A stretch of DNA of 32,096 nucleotides from CAVWSM01 sp963798505 (GCA_963798505.1 CAWCTX010000017.1:1-32096); one strand, 5' to 3'; positions 1-9,455 are shown, counted from the first letter of the stretch. Notes: generated by a model not told the origin, from the sequence alone. Program-made: numbers and translations.

Positions 1-10
1 GCCCCCGGAC

Positions 11-367
11 TCAGTAGCGCTCGACCAGGTGCTCGCGTCCCGGCGGCGGCTCGTAGGGCTCGGGCCAGAACTCGAGGACGCGGCTGACCCGCCCGTGGTC
101 GTCGAAATCGAAGAACGTGATACCCGTCTCGACAGCATCACCGTTGACGAACCGGATCCTGGAGGCACCGCCCGACTCGTCACCGATGGCGCGCTCCACG
201 GAGAGATGCCAGTCGCCGGGAAACTCGGCGTTGAACCGAATGCAGGCGGCGCGACCACTGACACGCTCCCGCGTCTGCGGCCACTCGCAGACCAGGTCGT
301 CGGCTATCAGGGTGCCATAGGTGTCCCAGTCACGTGCCTCGATCGCGGCCCAGTAGCGCTCGATCAC
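11..367 (-). CDS. SnoaL-like / NTF2-fold small protein
   Basis: An intact 118-residue protein with a GTG start at 367. Seen: an N-terminal helix with the W-A-A-I-E-A-R-D-W pattern, D-D-L-V-C-E-W-P-Q-T near residue 22, and a C-terminal beta-rich part with F-F-D-F-D-D-H-G-R-V followed by F-W-P-E-P-Y. This is the usual layout of SnoaL-like/NTF2-superfamily cone-fold proteins (about 110-140 residues). The family includes polyketide cyclases, isomerases and many uncharacterised members, so no substrate can be given. It lies just downstream of the rlmA-like gene on the same strand (21-nt gap) and may be the last gene of that run. It is one of the few genes in the left arm without a frameshift. Confidence 0.75.
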   Translation of the reverse strand: MIERYWAAIEARDWDTYGTLIADDLVCEWPQTRERVSGRAACIRFNAEFPGDWHLSVERAIGDESGGASRIRFVNGDAVETGITFFDFDDHGRVSRVLEFWPEPYEPPPGREHLVERY

Positions 368-388
368 CCGGGCGCTCGTGTCAGCATG

Positions 389-1366
389 TCATGCCACGAA
401 AAGTAGCCGCCGCCTCCGACAGCTGCCGCGGACGAAGATCAACAGGACCCTGGGACACGACCCACCCTCTGCGAGTCGCCTGGGACGAGGCTGTCGATCT
501 TGAGATCGTCGTTCGGGGCTAGCGCGGACCCAGGTGGTGACAGTGGCCTCCACCGTGACGCTGATCGGCTCGGGCAACGCGGCGATCTGTTCACGCAACC
601 GGTCGGCGTCGACGTGGAACGCGTGCGGGCCCATGAGGATCAGGGCCTCGGCAATGTCGCGTGAGACCGGCACCATCTCGTGCACGGCGACCTCGTCGAG
701 ACGCCGCATCGTGCCTCCGAGTGAGGCTTCCAGACGGTCTTGCTTGATCGGGTCGATCCGCAGCAGCCCCAGGTCCTCCGGCAGCTCCTCGACGAGCCCG
801 CGGAGGTGGCCGGCCCCTGGCACGACCACGAGCAGTGCACCATCCGTCGCGAGCACGCGGCTCACCTCGTTGGCCGGGCGAGGCGCGAACACGATCAGCG
901 CGAGGTCGATGACCTTGTCCGCGCACCGGCAGGCCGCGCCACGCATCGGCCACCACCGCGCCCGCGCGTGGATGACAGCGGGCAGCACGCCGTGCCGCGG
1001 CAACGGAGATGTCGACGGCGACGCCGCGAGCGCCGTCGACGGCGTCGAGCACACCCGCGAGGTAGGCACCCGTCCCGGCGCCGATGTCGAGCACCCGCGC
1101 TCCCGGCGACGCAACCGCCCGGGCTCGCGCGGCGACCGCGGACGCGATGGCGTCCAGGACCCCTGCCGCGTGCACCGCGTCGCGATGAGCGACCATCGCG
1201 GTGGTGTCGCCGTCGCTGCTTCGCCCACGCGGGCCGAGCAGTGCGACATAGCCCTGGCGGGCGATGTCCGCCGAATGGCCGCGCACGCACGTCACCGTAC
1301 GGCCGTCCACACGCACCTCGTCACCGCAGACCGGACAGACGAGCAGATGATGACGTCGGCCAGCAT
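389..1366 (-). CDS. RlmA/TlrB-like 23S rRNA (guanine-N1)-methyltransferase, frameshifted
   Basis: Rebuilt from several reading frames. The N-terminal part has a zinc-finger-like C-P-V-C ... T-C-V-R-G-H, followed by G-Y-V-A-L-L. An S-adenosylmethionine motif V-L-D-I-G-A-G-T-G-A-Y-L comes next. After a +1 shift near 920 the protein continues with D-L-A-L-I-V-F-A-P-R-P and P-G-A-G-H-L-R-G-L-V. This is the order of RlmA-family enzymes, which methylate N1 of G745 or G748 in 23S rRNA helix 35; the G748 enzyme TlrB gives tylosin resistance. The likely start is ATG at 1366, overlapping a TGA that may end the response regulator (TGATG). This requires another shift near 1346. The reading frame runs to 389, but a TAG in another frame at 519-521 may be the true end. 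Family assignment is firm; the target base is not. Confidence 0.72.
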
Positions 1367-1996
1367 CAGGTCGCCGCGCCGCTGGGCCGCCATGACCTCG
1401 TTCGTAGGCCACGCCGACCGCGGCCGCGCGGTCGTTGACGCCGAGCTTCGCGTAGATGTGCAGCAGGTGCGTCTTGACCGTGGCCTCGCTGATGAACAGC
1501 CGGCGGCCGACTCCCGGTTCGTCGCTCCCTGCGCGACCAGCCGAAGCACCTCCAGCTCGCGCGCGCTCAGAGTCCCGTCGGCCGGTTGCCGCACGCGGCC
1601 CATCAGCGCGACTGGCGACCCGGGGGAGCACCGCTCGCCCGGCGTCGGCGGCCCGCACCGCGCGGTCAATCCTCGCGCGGGCGTCCTTGAGCAGGTAGCC
1701 GGTCGCGCCGGCCTCGATGGCCGGCGACAGTCGCGGTCCGTGTCGAAGGTGGTCAGCACCAGGACCCGACTCGGGCGTTCCTCGCGGCGAGCGCCGCGAT
1801 GGCTCTCACGCCGTCGAGCCCGGCATCCGCAGGTCCAGCAGGACCACGTCCGACGTCAAGCGGTCGACCACGGGCGAGGCCTCCTGACCGTCGCCCGCCT
1901 CGCCCACACTCGAAATGCCGGGTCGGCGGCGAACATGCCGTGCAGCCCGTCGCGCACCACCGGGTGGTCGTCGACGAGCAGCACGCGGATCGTGAA
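1366..1996 (-). CDS. NarL/FixJ-type response regulator, frameshifted
   Basis: Spread over at least four frames. In order: the receiver start I-R-V-L-L-V-D-D-H-P-V-V-R-D-G-L with its acidic pair; the phospho-acceptor strand D-V-V-L-L-D-L-R-M-P-G; the A-L-T-T-like segment V-L-T-T-F-D-T-D-R-D; and a LuxR-type helix-turn-helix with L-S-A-R-E-L-E-V-L-R-L-V-A-Q-G-A-T-N-R-E and S-E-A-T-V-K-T-H-L-L-H-I-Y-A-K-L-G-V. The combined length, about 210 residues, is normal for the family. No ATG or GTG precedes the first strand in frame, so the start near 1996 is approximate and the start codon itself may be damaged. It follows the histidine kinase directly and should be its partner, probably controlling the upstream ABC exporter. 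Confidence 0.8.
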
Positions 1997-1999
1997 CGG

Positions 2000-3253
2000 A
2001 TGATCCTGCCGGTCGTACGGACGCGGTCGCCTCGATGCGGACCGCCGGCCCGCTCCGCCCGACTCGAGCTGCCCGCCACCGCGGCCGGCCGTTGTCGCAT
2101 ACCGACAAGGCCGAAGCCGGCCCGACAGTCGCGCCGACCTGGGGGCCGCCTCCGGAGAAGCCGCGCCCATCGTCGCCGACGTCCCGCGTAACGGCGTCAG
2201 CCGATGTAGGAAGCGACAATAACGACACAGCGTCGCGGCCGCGTGCCTACCCACGTTGGTCGGCGCCTCCTGCGCCGTGCGGAGGATCCGGACTCGGCTT
2301 CCAGTGAAGCAGAACAGCTGACCATGGTCACGACCTCGCCGGAGCGCCCATGTCGTCGAGCCATTGGTCGGCTTCTGCCTTGAGGGCCACCGGGAGGTCG
2401 GCGTGGTCGAGGGCTGCCGGACGCAGCGCCTCGACGGACCGGCGGGCTTCCGCCAGGCTGTCCCGGGCCAATCGCACCGCCTTGCTCGATGCGCGCTTGC
2501 AGCTCGGCGTCATCACCCACCTTGCGTTCAGCAGCCTGCAACTGCGCGACGATGCCCGTGAGGCCCTGAGCGAGCGTGTCATGGATCTCCCGAGCGAGGC
2601 GGGCCCGCTCGTCGAGTACGCCAGCCTCGCGCGCCTGCGCGACGAGCTGCGCGTGCAGCCCGGCGTTCTCCGCGAGCGCCTGCTGCAGGCGGGTGTTGGT
2701 CGCCTCCAAGTCGCCGATTGCCTTCCGACGCTGCTCGTTCTGCCGTTCGACGATCAGACCGTAATAGCTGAACCCGGTCGCCAGGCCAGCATTCATGAGC
2801 CACAGCAGTCCGAAGGCGGCGAGCTCGACCGGCGTCGTCGGGAGGATGCCACCCATCTGGGAAATCGCGGACAGCGGCGCTGTCGCCACGATGGCGATCG
2901 ACCGCGCGGCGGAACGAGAACAGCCGCAGCGCGTCGATGTAGCCGCCGAACGTGTAGATACCGAACCACGGATTGGCCAGCACGAGCAGCGCTGCCAGCA
3001 CCCAACGGCCAGCGAAGAAGACCGTCGCGCGGACGCTGTCTTGCTCGGTGTGCTCGTACCTGGTGTCCAGGAAGTAGGTCCACGCGGCCGCGACTACAGA
3101 GAGCGCAGCCGCCCAGATGAACACCCGCCACGAGGAGTACCCCGCGCTAACAAGCGCCGCCGCCAGCCCAAGCGACAGGGCAAGCAGCGGGTAGGACAGA
3201 TAGCGCTGCGCCCGCGTGATCAGAGCGACGCGCTCGTCGTCCCGATCGGTCAC
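2000..3253 (-). CDS. DesK/LiaS-type sensor histidine kinase, frameshifted
   Basis: The start is GTG at 3253, which overlaps the permease stop (GTGA). The N-terminal part holds several membrane segments (L-S-Y-P-L-L-A-L-S-L-G-L-A-A-A-L-V; V-L-A-A-L-L-V-L-A-N-P-W; F-G-L-L-W-L-M-N-A-G). A coiled-coil linker follows (R-Q-N-E-Q-R-R-K-A-I-G-D-L-E), then the HisKA_3 box R-L-A-R-E-I-H-D-T-L-A-Q-G-L with its phospho-acceptor histidine, an E-A-L-R-P-A-A-L helix, the ATPase N-box P-T-N-V-G-R-H-A and the G-box D-D-G-R-G-F-S. Frameshifts lie near 2897 and 2480 (both +1) and several fall between 2210 and 2340. The 3' end is approximate. Kinases of this class next to an ABC-2 exporter usually sense envelope or drug stress; no ligand is evident. 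Confidence 0.82.
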
Positions 3254-3987
3254 TCCCACTTGAACAGCCTAAGCGCGAGCACGCTCGAACCGACCGCCCA
3301 GGAGCCCAGGACGAGCAGGTGCGACGCGCTCGGCCAGTCTCCGATCGAGGCCTCGCTCATGGCTTGCACCGCGGCGCCGAGGGGCGTGAGCTCACCGATC
3401 TGCCGCAGAGTGTCAGGAAGCACGTCGAGCGGCACGTAGAGCCCCGCGAAGAACATGAGCGGGAAGAACGCCAGCTGACCGGCTCCAGCCGCCACGCGTG
3501 AGGTCGAAGACACCGCTGCGATGAACAGGCCGATGCCGAGGATGGCGACAAGCCCCAAGCCGTACGCCACGAGGAAGCCGATCGGCTGCCGGGGCAGGTC
3601 GACGTCGAAGACCACTGCGCCCAGGGCCAGGCACAGCACGCTGGCCGCCGTTGCGGCAACGGAGTTGACCACGAGCTGCGCAGTCAGGATCCGTCGCGCG
3701 CCCACCGGCGTCGTCTCCAGCCGTCTCAGGTAACCGCGCTCGCGGTAGACACTGAGCGTCGCGGGCAGCACGTTCAGTCCGACGAACGCGATGGCGAGTG
3801 CGATGACGATGGGTACGTAGACCGCCACGACCGTGCGGCCGCCGAAGTCCTCGGACGGCTCCCGGAAGGCCGGGATGGCGCCGAGTATGCCGAGCAGCAG
3901 CACCGGGAACAGCAGGCACCAGAACACCGCCATCGGCTCGCGCAGCCACAGCCGCGTCTCGACCCGAGTCAGCTGTTGTGTCGACAT
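3250..3987 (-). CDS. ABC-2 type transporter permease
   Basis: An intact integral membrane protein of 245 residues, starting at ATG 3987, whose A is shared with the ATPase stop (TGATG). It has about six hydrophobic segments: A-V-F-W-C-L-L-F-P-V-L-L-L-G-I-L near residue 20, I-V-I-A-L-A-I-A-F-V-G-L, A-A-T-A-A-S-V-L-C-L-A-L-G, L-G-L-V-A-I-L-G-I-G-L-F-I, L-A-F-F-P-L-M-F-F-A-G-L-Y-V-P and the C-terminal segment. The cytoplasmic Y-R-E-R-G-Y-L-R-R-L-E-T-T-P and the late F-F-A-G-L-Y-V-P-L-D-V-L-P are typical of DrrB-like ABC-2 permeases. With the adjacent ATPase it should form an exporter (two permeases plus two ATPases). The substrate is unknown; drug, lipid or peptide export are the common roles. 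Confidence 0.9.
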   Translation of the reverse strand: MSTQQLTRVETRLWLREPMAVFWCLLFPVLLLGILGAIPAFREPSEDFGGRTVVAVYVPIVIALAIAFVGLNVLPATLSVYRERGYLRRLETTPVGARRILTAQLVVNSVAATAASVLCLALGAVVFDVDLPRQPIGFLVAYGLGLVAILGIGLFIAAVSSTSRVAAGAGQLAFFPLMFFAGLYVPLDVLPDTLRQIGELTPLGAAVQAMSEASIGDWPSASHLLVLGSWAVGSSVLALRLFKWE

Positions 3988-4908
3988 CACTGCTCCACAT
4001 TCTCGTCGAGTGGCCGCCCGGTCAGGGCGAGGAAGGCGTCGTCCAAGGAGGCCTGGTCGACGCGCAGATGCTGGGCCACCACCTGCTCGCGAGCGAGGAC
4101 GGTCATCACGGTACGTACGACGTCCTCGCCGCCGGTCACCACGACCTGGTCGCCGACCCGCTCTACCCTGGCCACGTCGGGCAGAGCGCGCAGCGCGCTC
4201 TCATCGAAGGGCCGGTCGGGTCGGAAGCGCACCGTCTGGCCAGCCTCGACCCGCCGAACCAGGCCGTCGGGTGTGTCAAGGGCGATCACGCGTCCGTGGT
4301 CGATGATGGCCGCGCGGTTGGCTAGCCGCTCGGCCTCTTCCATGAAGTGCGTGACAAGCAGGATGGTCACGCCGCTGTCGCGGATCTCGGAGACGAGCTG
4401 CCAGACGTCGCGGCGCGCCTGCGGGTCGAGGCCAGTGGTGAGCTCGTCGAGGATCGCCACCCGGGGTGACCCAACCAGCGCGAGGGCCATCGAGAGCCGC
4501 TGCTTGAGCCCGCCGGAGAGCACCTTGACCTGGCGGTTGCCGGTGCTCGGCCAGGCCGAGCACGTCGAGCAGCTCGCCCGTGTCGCGCGGGTTGCGGTAG
4601 AAGCTCGCGAACAGCTGCATAGCCTCGCCGACGCGCAGCCGGTCGGGAAGCGTCGCCTGCTGGAGCTGGACCCCCACGGACTGGGTGATCAGCTCCCGGT
4701 CACGCGCCGGGTCGGCGGCGAACACGCGGACGGCGCCGGCGTCCGGCGTGCGCAACCCGGCCACCGTCTCGACCGTCGTCGTCTTGCCGGCGCCGTTGTG
4801 GCCGAGGATTGCGAAGACCTCACCCTCCTCGACGTCGAAGGTGATGCCGTCGAGGACCGTACGGTCTCCGTAGCTCTTGCGCAGGTCTGTGACCTCTATC
4901 AGGGGCAT
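3987..4908 (-). CDS. ABC transporter ATP-binding protein, one frameshift
   Basis: ATG start at 4908. The first frame carries E-V-T-D-L-R-K-S-Y-G, Walker A G-H-N-G-A-G-K-T-T and the Q-loop region S-V-G-V-Q-L-Q. A shift around 4520-4545 leads into the second frame with the ABC signature L-S-G-G-L-K-Q-R, Walker B V-A-I-L-D-E-L-T-T-G-L-D-P and H-loop L-L-V-T-H-F-M. The Walker B region reads D-E-L where D-E-P is usual. A C-terminal extension of about 90 residues follows (R-V-E-A-G-Q-T-V-R-F), as in DrrA/CcmA-like ATPases. It is the first gene of the exporter/two-component run, and its stop overlaps the permease start, so translation is probably coupled. The frameshift is most likely a sequence error. 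Confidence 0.88.
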
Positions 4909-5004
4909 GCCTCGAAGATACTTTCGCGAGCGGTCACGCCGGATCGGTCGACGCGCCAGCCTTCCCGTACGACATCAGGCTGCGCGCATCCACCAACTGG
5001 TTGA

Positions 5005-5684
5005 TTAGCGCGCGGCGTAGGCCTCCAGGCGGTCCGCCAGCTCGACCGGGCGGCCTAGGGCCAGCAGGTGCCCGCCCGGCATCTCGTCCGGCGTGATGCC
5101 GAGGCGCGCTTCGGCGATGCGGCGCTGGAACTCAATGGGAAAGAACCGGTCGTCCTGCCCGGCGAGGACACGGGTCGGCACGTCGGGCCACCGGTCGAGT
5201 GGCCAGACGTCTTCGAACACCCGCCCCGCCTGGTCCCGGCCGCCGGCCAGCGCCTCCTGCGTGATGCCCGGTGGCACGTCGTGGAAGAAGTACTCCACCA
5301 GGTCGAACTCGCCGGACCGACCGTCGCGGGCAGCCTTCTCCGCCATCGCCTGGCCCTGGCCGGTGTTGTCCCACCAGGCGCCCGCCGTCTCGCCGGGCGC
5401 CGGGATCATCGCGTTGAGCAGGACGAGCTGTTCGACGGGGGCCTCGAGGCACACCTGGGGTGCGGTGAAGCCAGCCATCGACTGCGCGACGAGCACGACG
5501 CTGCGGCGCATCGCCGATCGCATCGACCACCGTCTTGACATAGTCGCTGAGCCCGGCCGACTCGTCGTCCGCCGGCAGCTCCACGGCGATGGCCTCGTGC
5601 CTGCCGATCGGTGAGCTCGGCGACGAGCCGGTGCCAATACCAGGCCTGACCGCCGGCGCCCGGGATGAGAACGAACGTCGTCAT
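5005..5684 (-). CDS. Alpha/beta hydrolase, frameshifted
   Basis: ATG start at 5684. Strand-loop F-V-L-I-P-G-A-G-G opens the protein (oxyanion-hole region), then W-Y-W-H-R-L-V. After a shift near 5610 the frame reads V-E-L-P-A-D-D-E-S-A-G-L-S-D-Y, and after a second near 5520 it reads V-V-L-V-A-Q-S-M-A-G-F. The nucleophile elbow is therefore Q-S-M-A-G rather than the classical G-x-S-x-G, a variant often met in this Abhydrolase_6 group. The acid is probably in G-Q-D-D-R-F and the histidine in P-G-G-H-L-L-A-L near the C-terminus. Esterases, dehalogenases and non-catalytic relatives share this fold, so the substrate is open. It lies between the exporter operon and the divergent dioxygenase gene. 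Confidence 0.8.
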
Positions 5685-5783
5685 GCCCTTGCAGACGACC
5701 GAGCAGGCCCGGACTCATCGCTCACAGGAAGGGCTCAGGCAGCACCCAGGCGACTGCCAGGCTCCACAGGGAGACTCGAGGTC

Positions 5784-6611
5784 ATGGACACGCACCCGGA
5801 CGAGCTGCACGACCACGACAAGGGGCTCTCGCACGACCTTCCCCGGCTGTTGACCCGCCGTCGCTCGCTGGCGCTCCTCGGTGGCGCCGGTCTCGCGGCG
5901 TTCACGGCGGCGTGCTCGACCGGGGACGACGGCACCGCGACCGACGCCTCGCCGGCAGCGGCCAGGGCGGCTCGACCATAGTCGGTACGAGCGAGATCCC
6001 CGAGGAGACCGGCGGGCCCTACCCGGCCGACGGCAGCAACGGCGTCAACGTGCTGGTGGAGAGCGGCGTCGTGCGCAGCGACATCACGCCGAGCTTCGGC
6101 AGCGCGTCTGGCGTCGCCGACGGCGTGCCGCTGTCCATCGAGTTGACAGTAGTCGACGTCAGCGAGGGCGCGGTGCCACTCACCGGCGCCGCCATCTACC
6201 TCTGGCACTGCACCCGGGACGGCGAGTACTCGATGTACTCGGAGAGCATCGCCGACGAGAACTACCTGCGCGGCGTGCAGGAAGTGGACGCCCAAGGCAA
6301 GGTGCAGCTTCACCAGCATCTTCCCGGGGGCCTACTCGGGGCGATGGCCACACATCCACTTCGAGGTCTATGAGAGCCTGTCGGCCGCGACGTCGGCCAC
6401 CGGCAAGCTGCGTACGTCTCAGCTGGCCTTCCCCGAGGACGCGTGCGCCGAGGTCTACGCCGCCGACGGGTACGAGCAGAGCGCGCGCAACCTGGCCCAG
6501 TCGTCGATCGACAGCGACAACGTGTTCAGCGACGGCTACTCCTTGCAGCTCGCGACTGTCAGCGGCTCCGTGTCGAGCGGCATGACCGCATCGCTGACCG
6601 TCCCGGTCTGA
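5784..6611 (+). CDS. Tat-exported intradiol dioxygenase-like lipoprotein, frameshifted
   Basis: ATG at 5784. Residues 20-45 form a twin-arginine/lipoprotein signal: L-L-T-R-R-R-S-L-A-L-L-G-G, a hydrophobic stretch, then the lipobox A-A-C-S. After a shift near 5960 the mature domain reads E-E-T-G-G-P-Y-P-A-D, matching the entry of catechol/protocatechuate dioxygenase beta-like folds. It continues with I-Y-L-W-H-C and, after a +1 insertion near 6305, F-P-G-A-Y-S-G-R-W-P-H-I-H-F-E-V. The Y of I-Y-L-W-H-C, the Y of G-A-Y-S and the two histidines of P-H-I-H-F fit the non-haem Fe(III) ligand set of intradiol dioxygenases. It should act outside the membrane on aromatic diols, but the physiological substrate is unknown. 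It is divergent from the hydrolase, with a 99-nt gap. Confidence 0.85.
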
Positions 6612-6637
6612 ACTCTTCGGCGTGGACGTACGCTGCC

Positions 6638-7478
6638 GTGGTGTTCCGCATCCGGCTGCTCCTGTGCGTCGTGGCGTTGTCCGCAATGGCGTGCTCGTCG
6701 GCCGAAGATGGCGATCCGGCGACGAGTGATGTCGCGCTGCCCGGCCCGACGCCGGCGCCTTACGCCATCCACATCGACCGCGTGCTGCCGCACGACCCGG
6801 ACGCGTTCACCCAGGGACTGGTCTTCGCCGACGGGGTGCTGTTCGAGAGCACCGGACTCGAGGGTCAGTCTGAGGTGCGCCGCGTGGAGCTCGACAGCGG
6901 GACCGTGCTCGACCGGGAGCCCTTGCCGGACAGCGAGTTCGGCGAAGGGCTGGCTCTCCACGACGGGTCGCTGCACCAGCTCACCTGGCGCGATGAGCAT
7001 GGGTACGTCCGTGATCAAGATTCCCTGGAGACCACCGGCGAGTTCACGTACGACACCGAAGGCTGGGGGTTGGCCAGCGACGGCGAGCGGCTGGTGATGA
7101 CCGACGGCACCGACGTCGTGCGGTTCCTCGACCCGCAGACCCACGAGGAAGTCGGGTCGGTGAAGGTGACCGACAGAGGCACGCCGGTGACCCGGCTCAA
7201 CGAGCTCGAGGTGGTGGACGGCGAGCTGCTGGCCAACGTCTGGCAGACGACGTGGATCGCACGGATCGATCTCGACAGCGGCGAGGTCGTCGGATGGATC
7301 GACGGTGCTCTCCTTGTGGAACAGGCCGCACGTAGAGGGGCCCATCGACGTGCTGAACGGCATCGCCGCCGACCCCACCACGGGACGTCTGTGGCTCACG
7401 GGCAAGCTCTGGCCAGTGCTCTTCGAGGTCTCCCTCGTCAATGGTGAGGAGCTCCCGGCGCCGGGCGGGCAGGGATGA
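6638..7478 (+). CDS. Glutaminyl-peptide cyclotransferase (plant-type), lipoprotein, one frameshift
   Basis: Starts at GTG 6638 or 6641, 26 nt after the dioxygenase stop. The N-terminus is a short lipoprotein signal, R-I-R-L-L-L-C-V-V-A-L-S-A-M-A-C, with the lipobox cysteine last. The mature part is the beta-propeller of the Glu_cyclase_2 family: F-T-Q-G-L-V-F, E-S-T-G-L-E-G, E-F-G-E-G-L-A-L, T-E-G-W-G-L-A-S and R-L-N-E-L-E-V, which line the active site in papaya-type glutaminyl cyclases. A +1 insertion near 7304 leads into L-W-N-R-P-H-V-E-G-P-I-D-V-L-N-G-I-A and the closing T-G-K-L-W-P-V-L-F-E-V. The total of about 279 residues is normal. The family converts N-terminal Gln to pyroglutamate; in bacteria the targets are exported proteins. 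Confidence 0.87.
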
Positions 7479-7493
7479 CGCCGGAGTGCGCGG

Positions 7494-8687
7494 TCAGCCT
7501 GCCTCCTCCGAAAGCTCGCCACGGGTGTCGAGCACGGCCATGTCCGCCGCGGCTCGACCCGCGACCCACCCGAGCTGGTTGCTGATGCTGGCCCCTCGAG
7601 TGACGAGCTGCGGGAAAAGTTCGGTCACAGCCTTGTCCACCCGCTCGGCCTGGCGGCGCACGAGCGGAACGAGCTGCCCGCTGGCGGCGCTCTCCGCCAC
7701 CGTCGACTCGGTCACCGCCTTCAGCCGCTCGCCGATGCGGACTGCGTAGGAGATGAGGAACGACTGCCGGAACGATCGCGTGCGCGACCGGCCTCGGTGG
7801 TCCACGTGCGATCCATGCCTGTGCGAGCGCCGCGCTCGACTGCACCAGCAGTGACGTGGCGAGCAGCTCGACCGCCTCGATGTCTGCGGCCGACCCGAAG
7901 ATCGTGCTGAACCCGAGCCTCTCGTTGATCACGACGCGGCAGCGGTTGGCCTTGGCGACGGCGTCGACGAGCATCGCCTTCGCCATGACATAGGGCTGCG
8001 TCGATCCAGAACCTGACGCTGACGACGGACGCTGACGACTCAGGGTGCTGCTCGTGCGCCATCATCCGGTCGAGCGCATAACGACTGATCAGCTCCTGCG
8101 CCTTGGCCGACAAGGTCTCGGCTTCCTCGGGGAACTCCGTGGACTCAGCCTTGGCCAACAGCGCCCGCACCCGGGCGAGGACCTTGGCATCGATGCCCAC
8201 TGCGAGCATCAGCATGGCCGAGGCGTCGCCCGGCGGTGGGACCAACGTCTGGATCGGCGGCAGGGCCGACAACAACGCAAGCAGCCGAAGCGCCGCGGCC
8301 AGACCGGCCACCCGCGAAACGTCGAGCGGTGCGGCTGGACCGATGCTGGCCAGATCGGCCCGCCAGCGCGCCGCCACCCGCTCGGCGGGATATCGCGCTG
8401 CCTCCGCCTCGAGCAATCCCGCCAGCAGGGAGAACTGTGCTTCATTGCCCTGGCGTCGAACCCACTCGGCCAGGTCAGAGGGCAACCAGCCACCCCGGAC
8501 CACCGCGGTGACGGCGCCCGCTAGCCGACTGCGTAACGCGGCGGCAAACACGGCTGGGGCGACTGACGCATCGGGCGCAAGAAGCAGCCGCGCGTAAGCG
8601 GTCGCTGCCGTGGCATCGACGCGGATCGCAACCAGCGCGTGGTTGATCAGCTCGTCCGCCTGGTTGTTAGCGGTTGTTGATGCCCAC
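7494..8687 (-). CDS. DUF2786 domain protein, frameshifted
   Basis: The start is set by a strong ribosome binding site: AGGAGG (complement of 8694-8699), 6 nt before GTG at 8687. An extra T near 8670 breaks the frame after five codons; downstream the protein is open and reads A-D-E-L-I-N-H-A-L-V-A-I-R-V-D. The middle has R-V-R-A-L-L-A-K-A-E-S-T and E-A-E-T-L-S-A-K-A-Q-E-L-I, the DUF2786 helical hairpin. Shifts near 8000 and 7800 link to the C-terminal V-V-I-N-E-R-L-G-F-S-T-I-F-G-S and to R-Q-S-F-L-I-S-Y-A-V-R-I-G-E-R-L. Function is unknown. The protein is soluble, about 395 residues, and converges on the glutaminyl cyclase gene with 15 nt between stops. Confidence 0.75.
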
Positions 8688-8835
8688 CGGCGACCTCCTG
8701 ACGACTGGGTGCCGCGATGGACGCTACCGCTGACACAGGACTGAACCCGGCAATGCGCGGACGGCCTGTGGACAGCGAAAGGGCGCCTGCCTGGGAAAGT
8801 TGCCGAGTTGGCACTCCGTCGGAACCATTGGGTGA

Positions 8836-9435
8836 ATGGGCATCGTCTCGCCAGGGTTCTTCGGTCGGCGGCGTGGTGGCGATCCGCAGCTGCCGCCGGG
8901 GCAGTACCTGACCGAGGACTTCCCGGTGCTGTCGGCGGGTCCGACGCCGCGGGTGCCGCTAGAGTCGTGGCAGTTCGCGGTCACGACCGAGTCCGGGACG
9001 GCGCACACCTGGACGTGGGACGAGCTCATGGCGCTGCCGAGCGAGACACCCACGGTGGACATCCACTGCGTCACCAAGTGGTCCAAGCTCGGGACGTCGT
9101 GGCGTGGCGTGTCTCTCGACGTGCTGATGGAGAATGTCGAGACAGCCGCGGACTTTGCGCTCGTGCATTCGTACGGCGGTTACACAACCAACCTCCCGCT
9201 GGAGGACCTGCTGGACGGACGGGCATGGGTGGCCTACGAGTACGACGGTGAGCCACTCTCGTCCGAGCACGGCGGGCCGGCTCGGTTGCTCGTACCGCAT
9301 CTGTACTTCTGGAAGTCGGCCAAGTGGGTACGCGGCATCCAGTTGCTGCTCGAGGACGAGCCGGGGTTCTGGGAGAGCGCCGGCTATCACGACTACGGCG
9401 ACCCGTGGCGCGAGCAGCGGTACCAGGGCGACTAG
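8836..9435 (+). CDS. Sulfite oxidase-like molybdopterin-dependent oxidoreductase
   Basis: An intact 199-residue protein. An in-frame TGA directly before ATG 8836 fixes the start. The key motif D-I-H-C-V-T-K-W-S-K-L-G-T-S-W-R-G-V carries the cysteine that coordinates molybdenum in the sulfite oxidase/MsrP (YedY) fold. G-G-Y-T-T-N-L-P-L, H-G-G-P-A-R-L-L-V-P-H-L-Y-F-W-K-S-A-K-W-V and the closing F-W-E-x-x-G-Y-H-D-Y-G-D-P-W match this family. No signal peptide is visible, so it is predicted cytoplasmic, unlike Tat-exported MsrP. The gene is followed at once by a flavin reductase and a DUF6510 gene. The reductase is the obvious electron partner, and the operon probably encodes a soluble reductase of unknown substrate. 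Confidence 0.92.
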   Translation: MGIVSPGFFGRRRGGDPQLPPGQYLTEDFPVLSAGPTPRVPLESWQFAVTTESGTAHTWTWDELMALPSETPTVDIHCVTKWSKLGTSWRGVSLDVLMENVETAADFALVHSYGGYTTNLPLEDLLDGRAWVAYEYDGEPLSSEHGGPARLLVPHLYFWKSAKWVRGIQLLLEDEPGFWESAGYHDYGDPWREQRYQGD

Positions 9436-9455
9436 CCGGCCGCATCGCCTGGCGC

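Noticed and set aside
534..2003. A 489-codon open frame on the plus strand
   Set aside because: It is antisense to the methyltransferase and response regulator, whose motifs are clear; its translation is low-complexity Arg/Ser/Ala with no family features.
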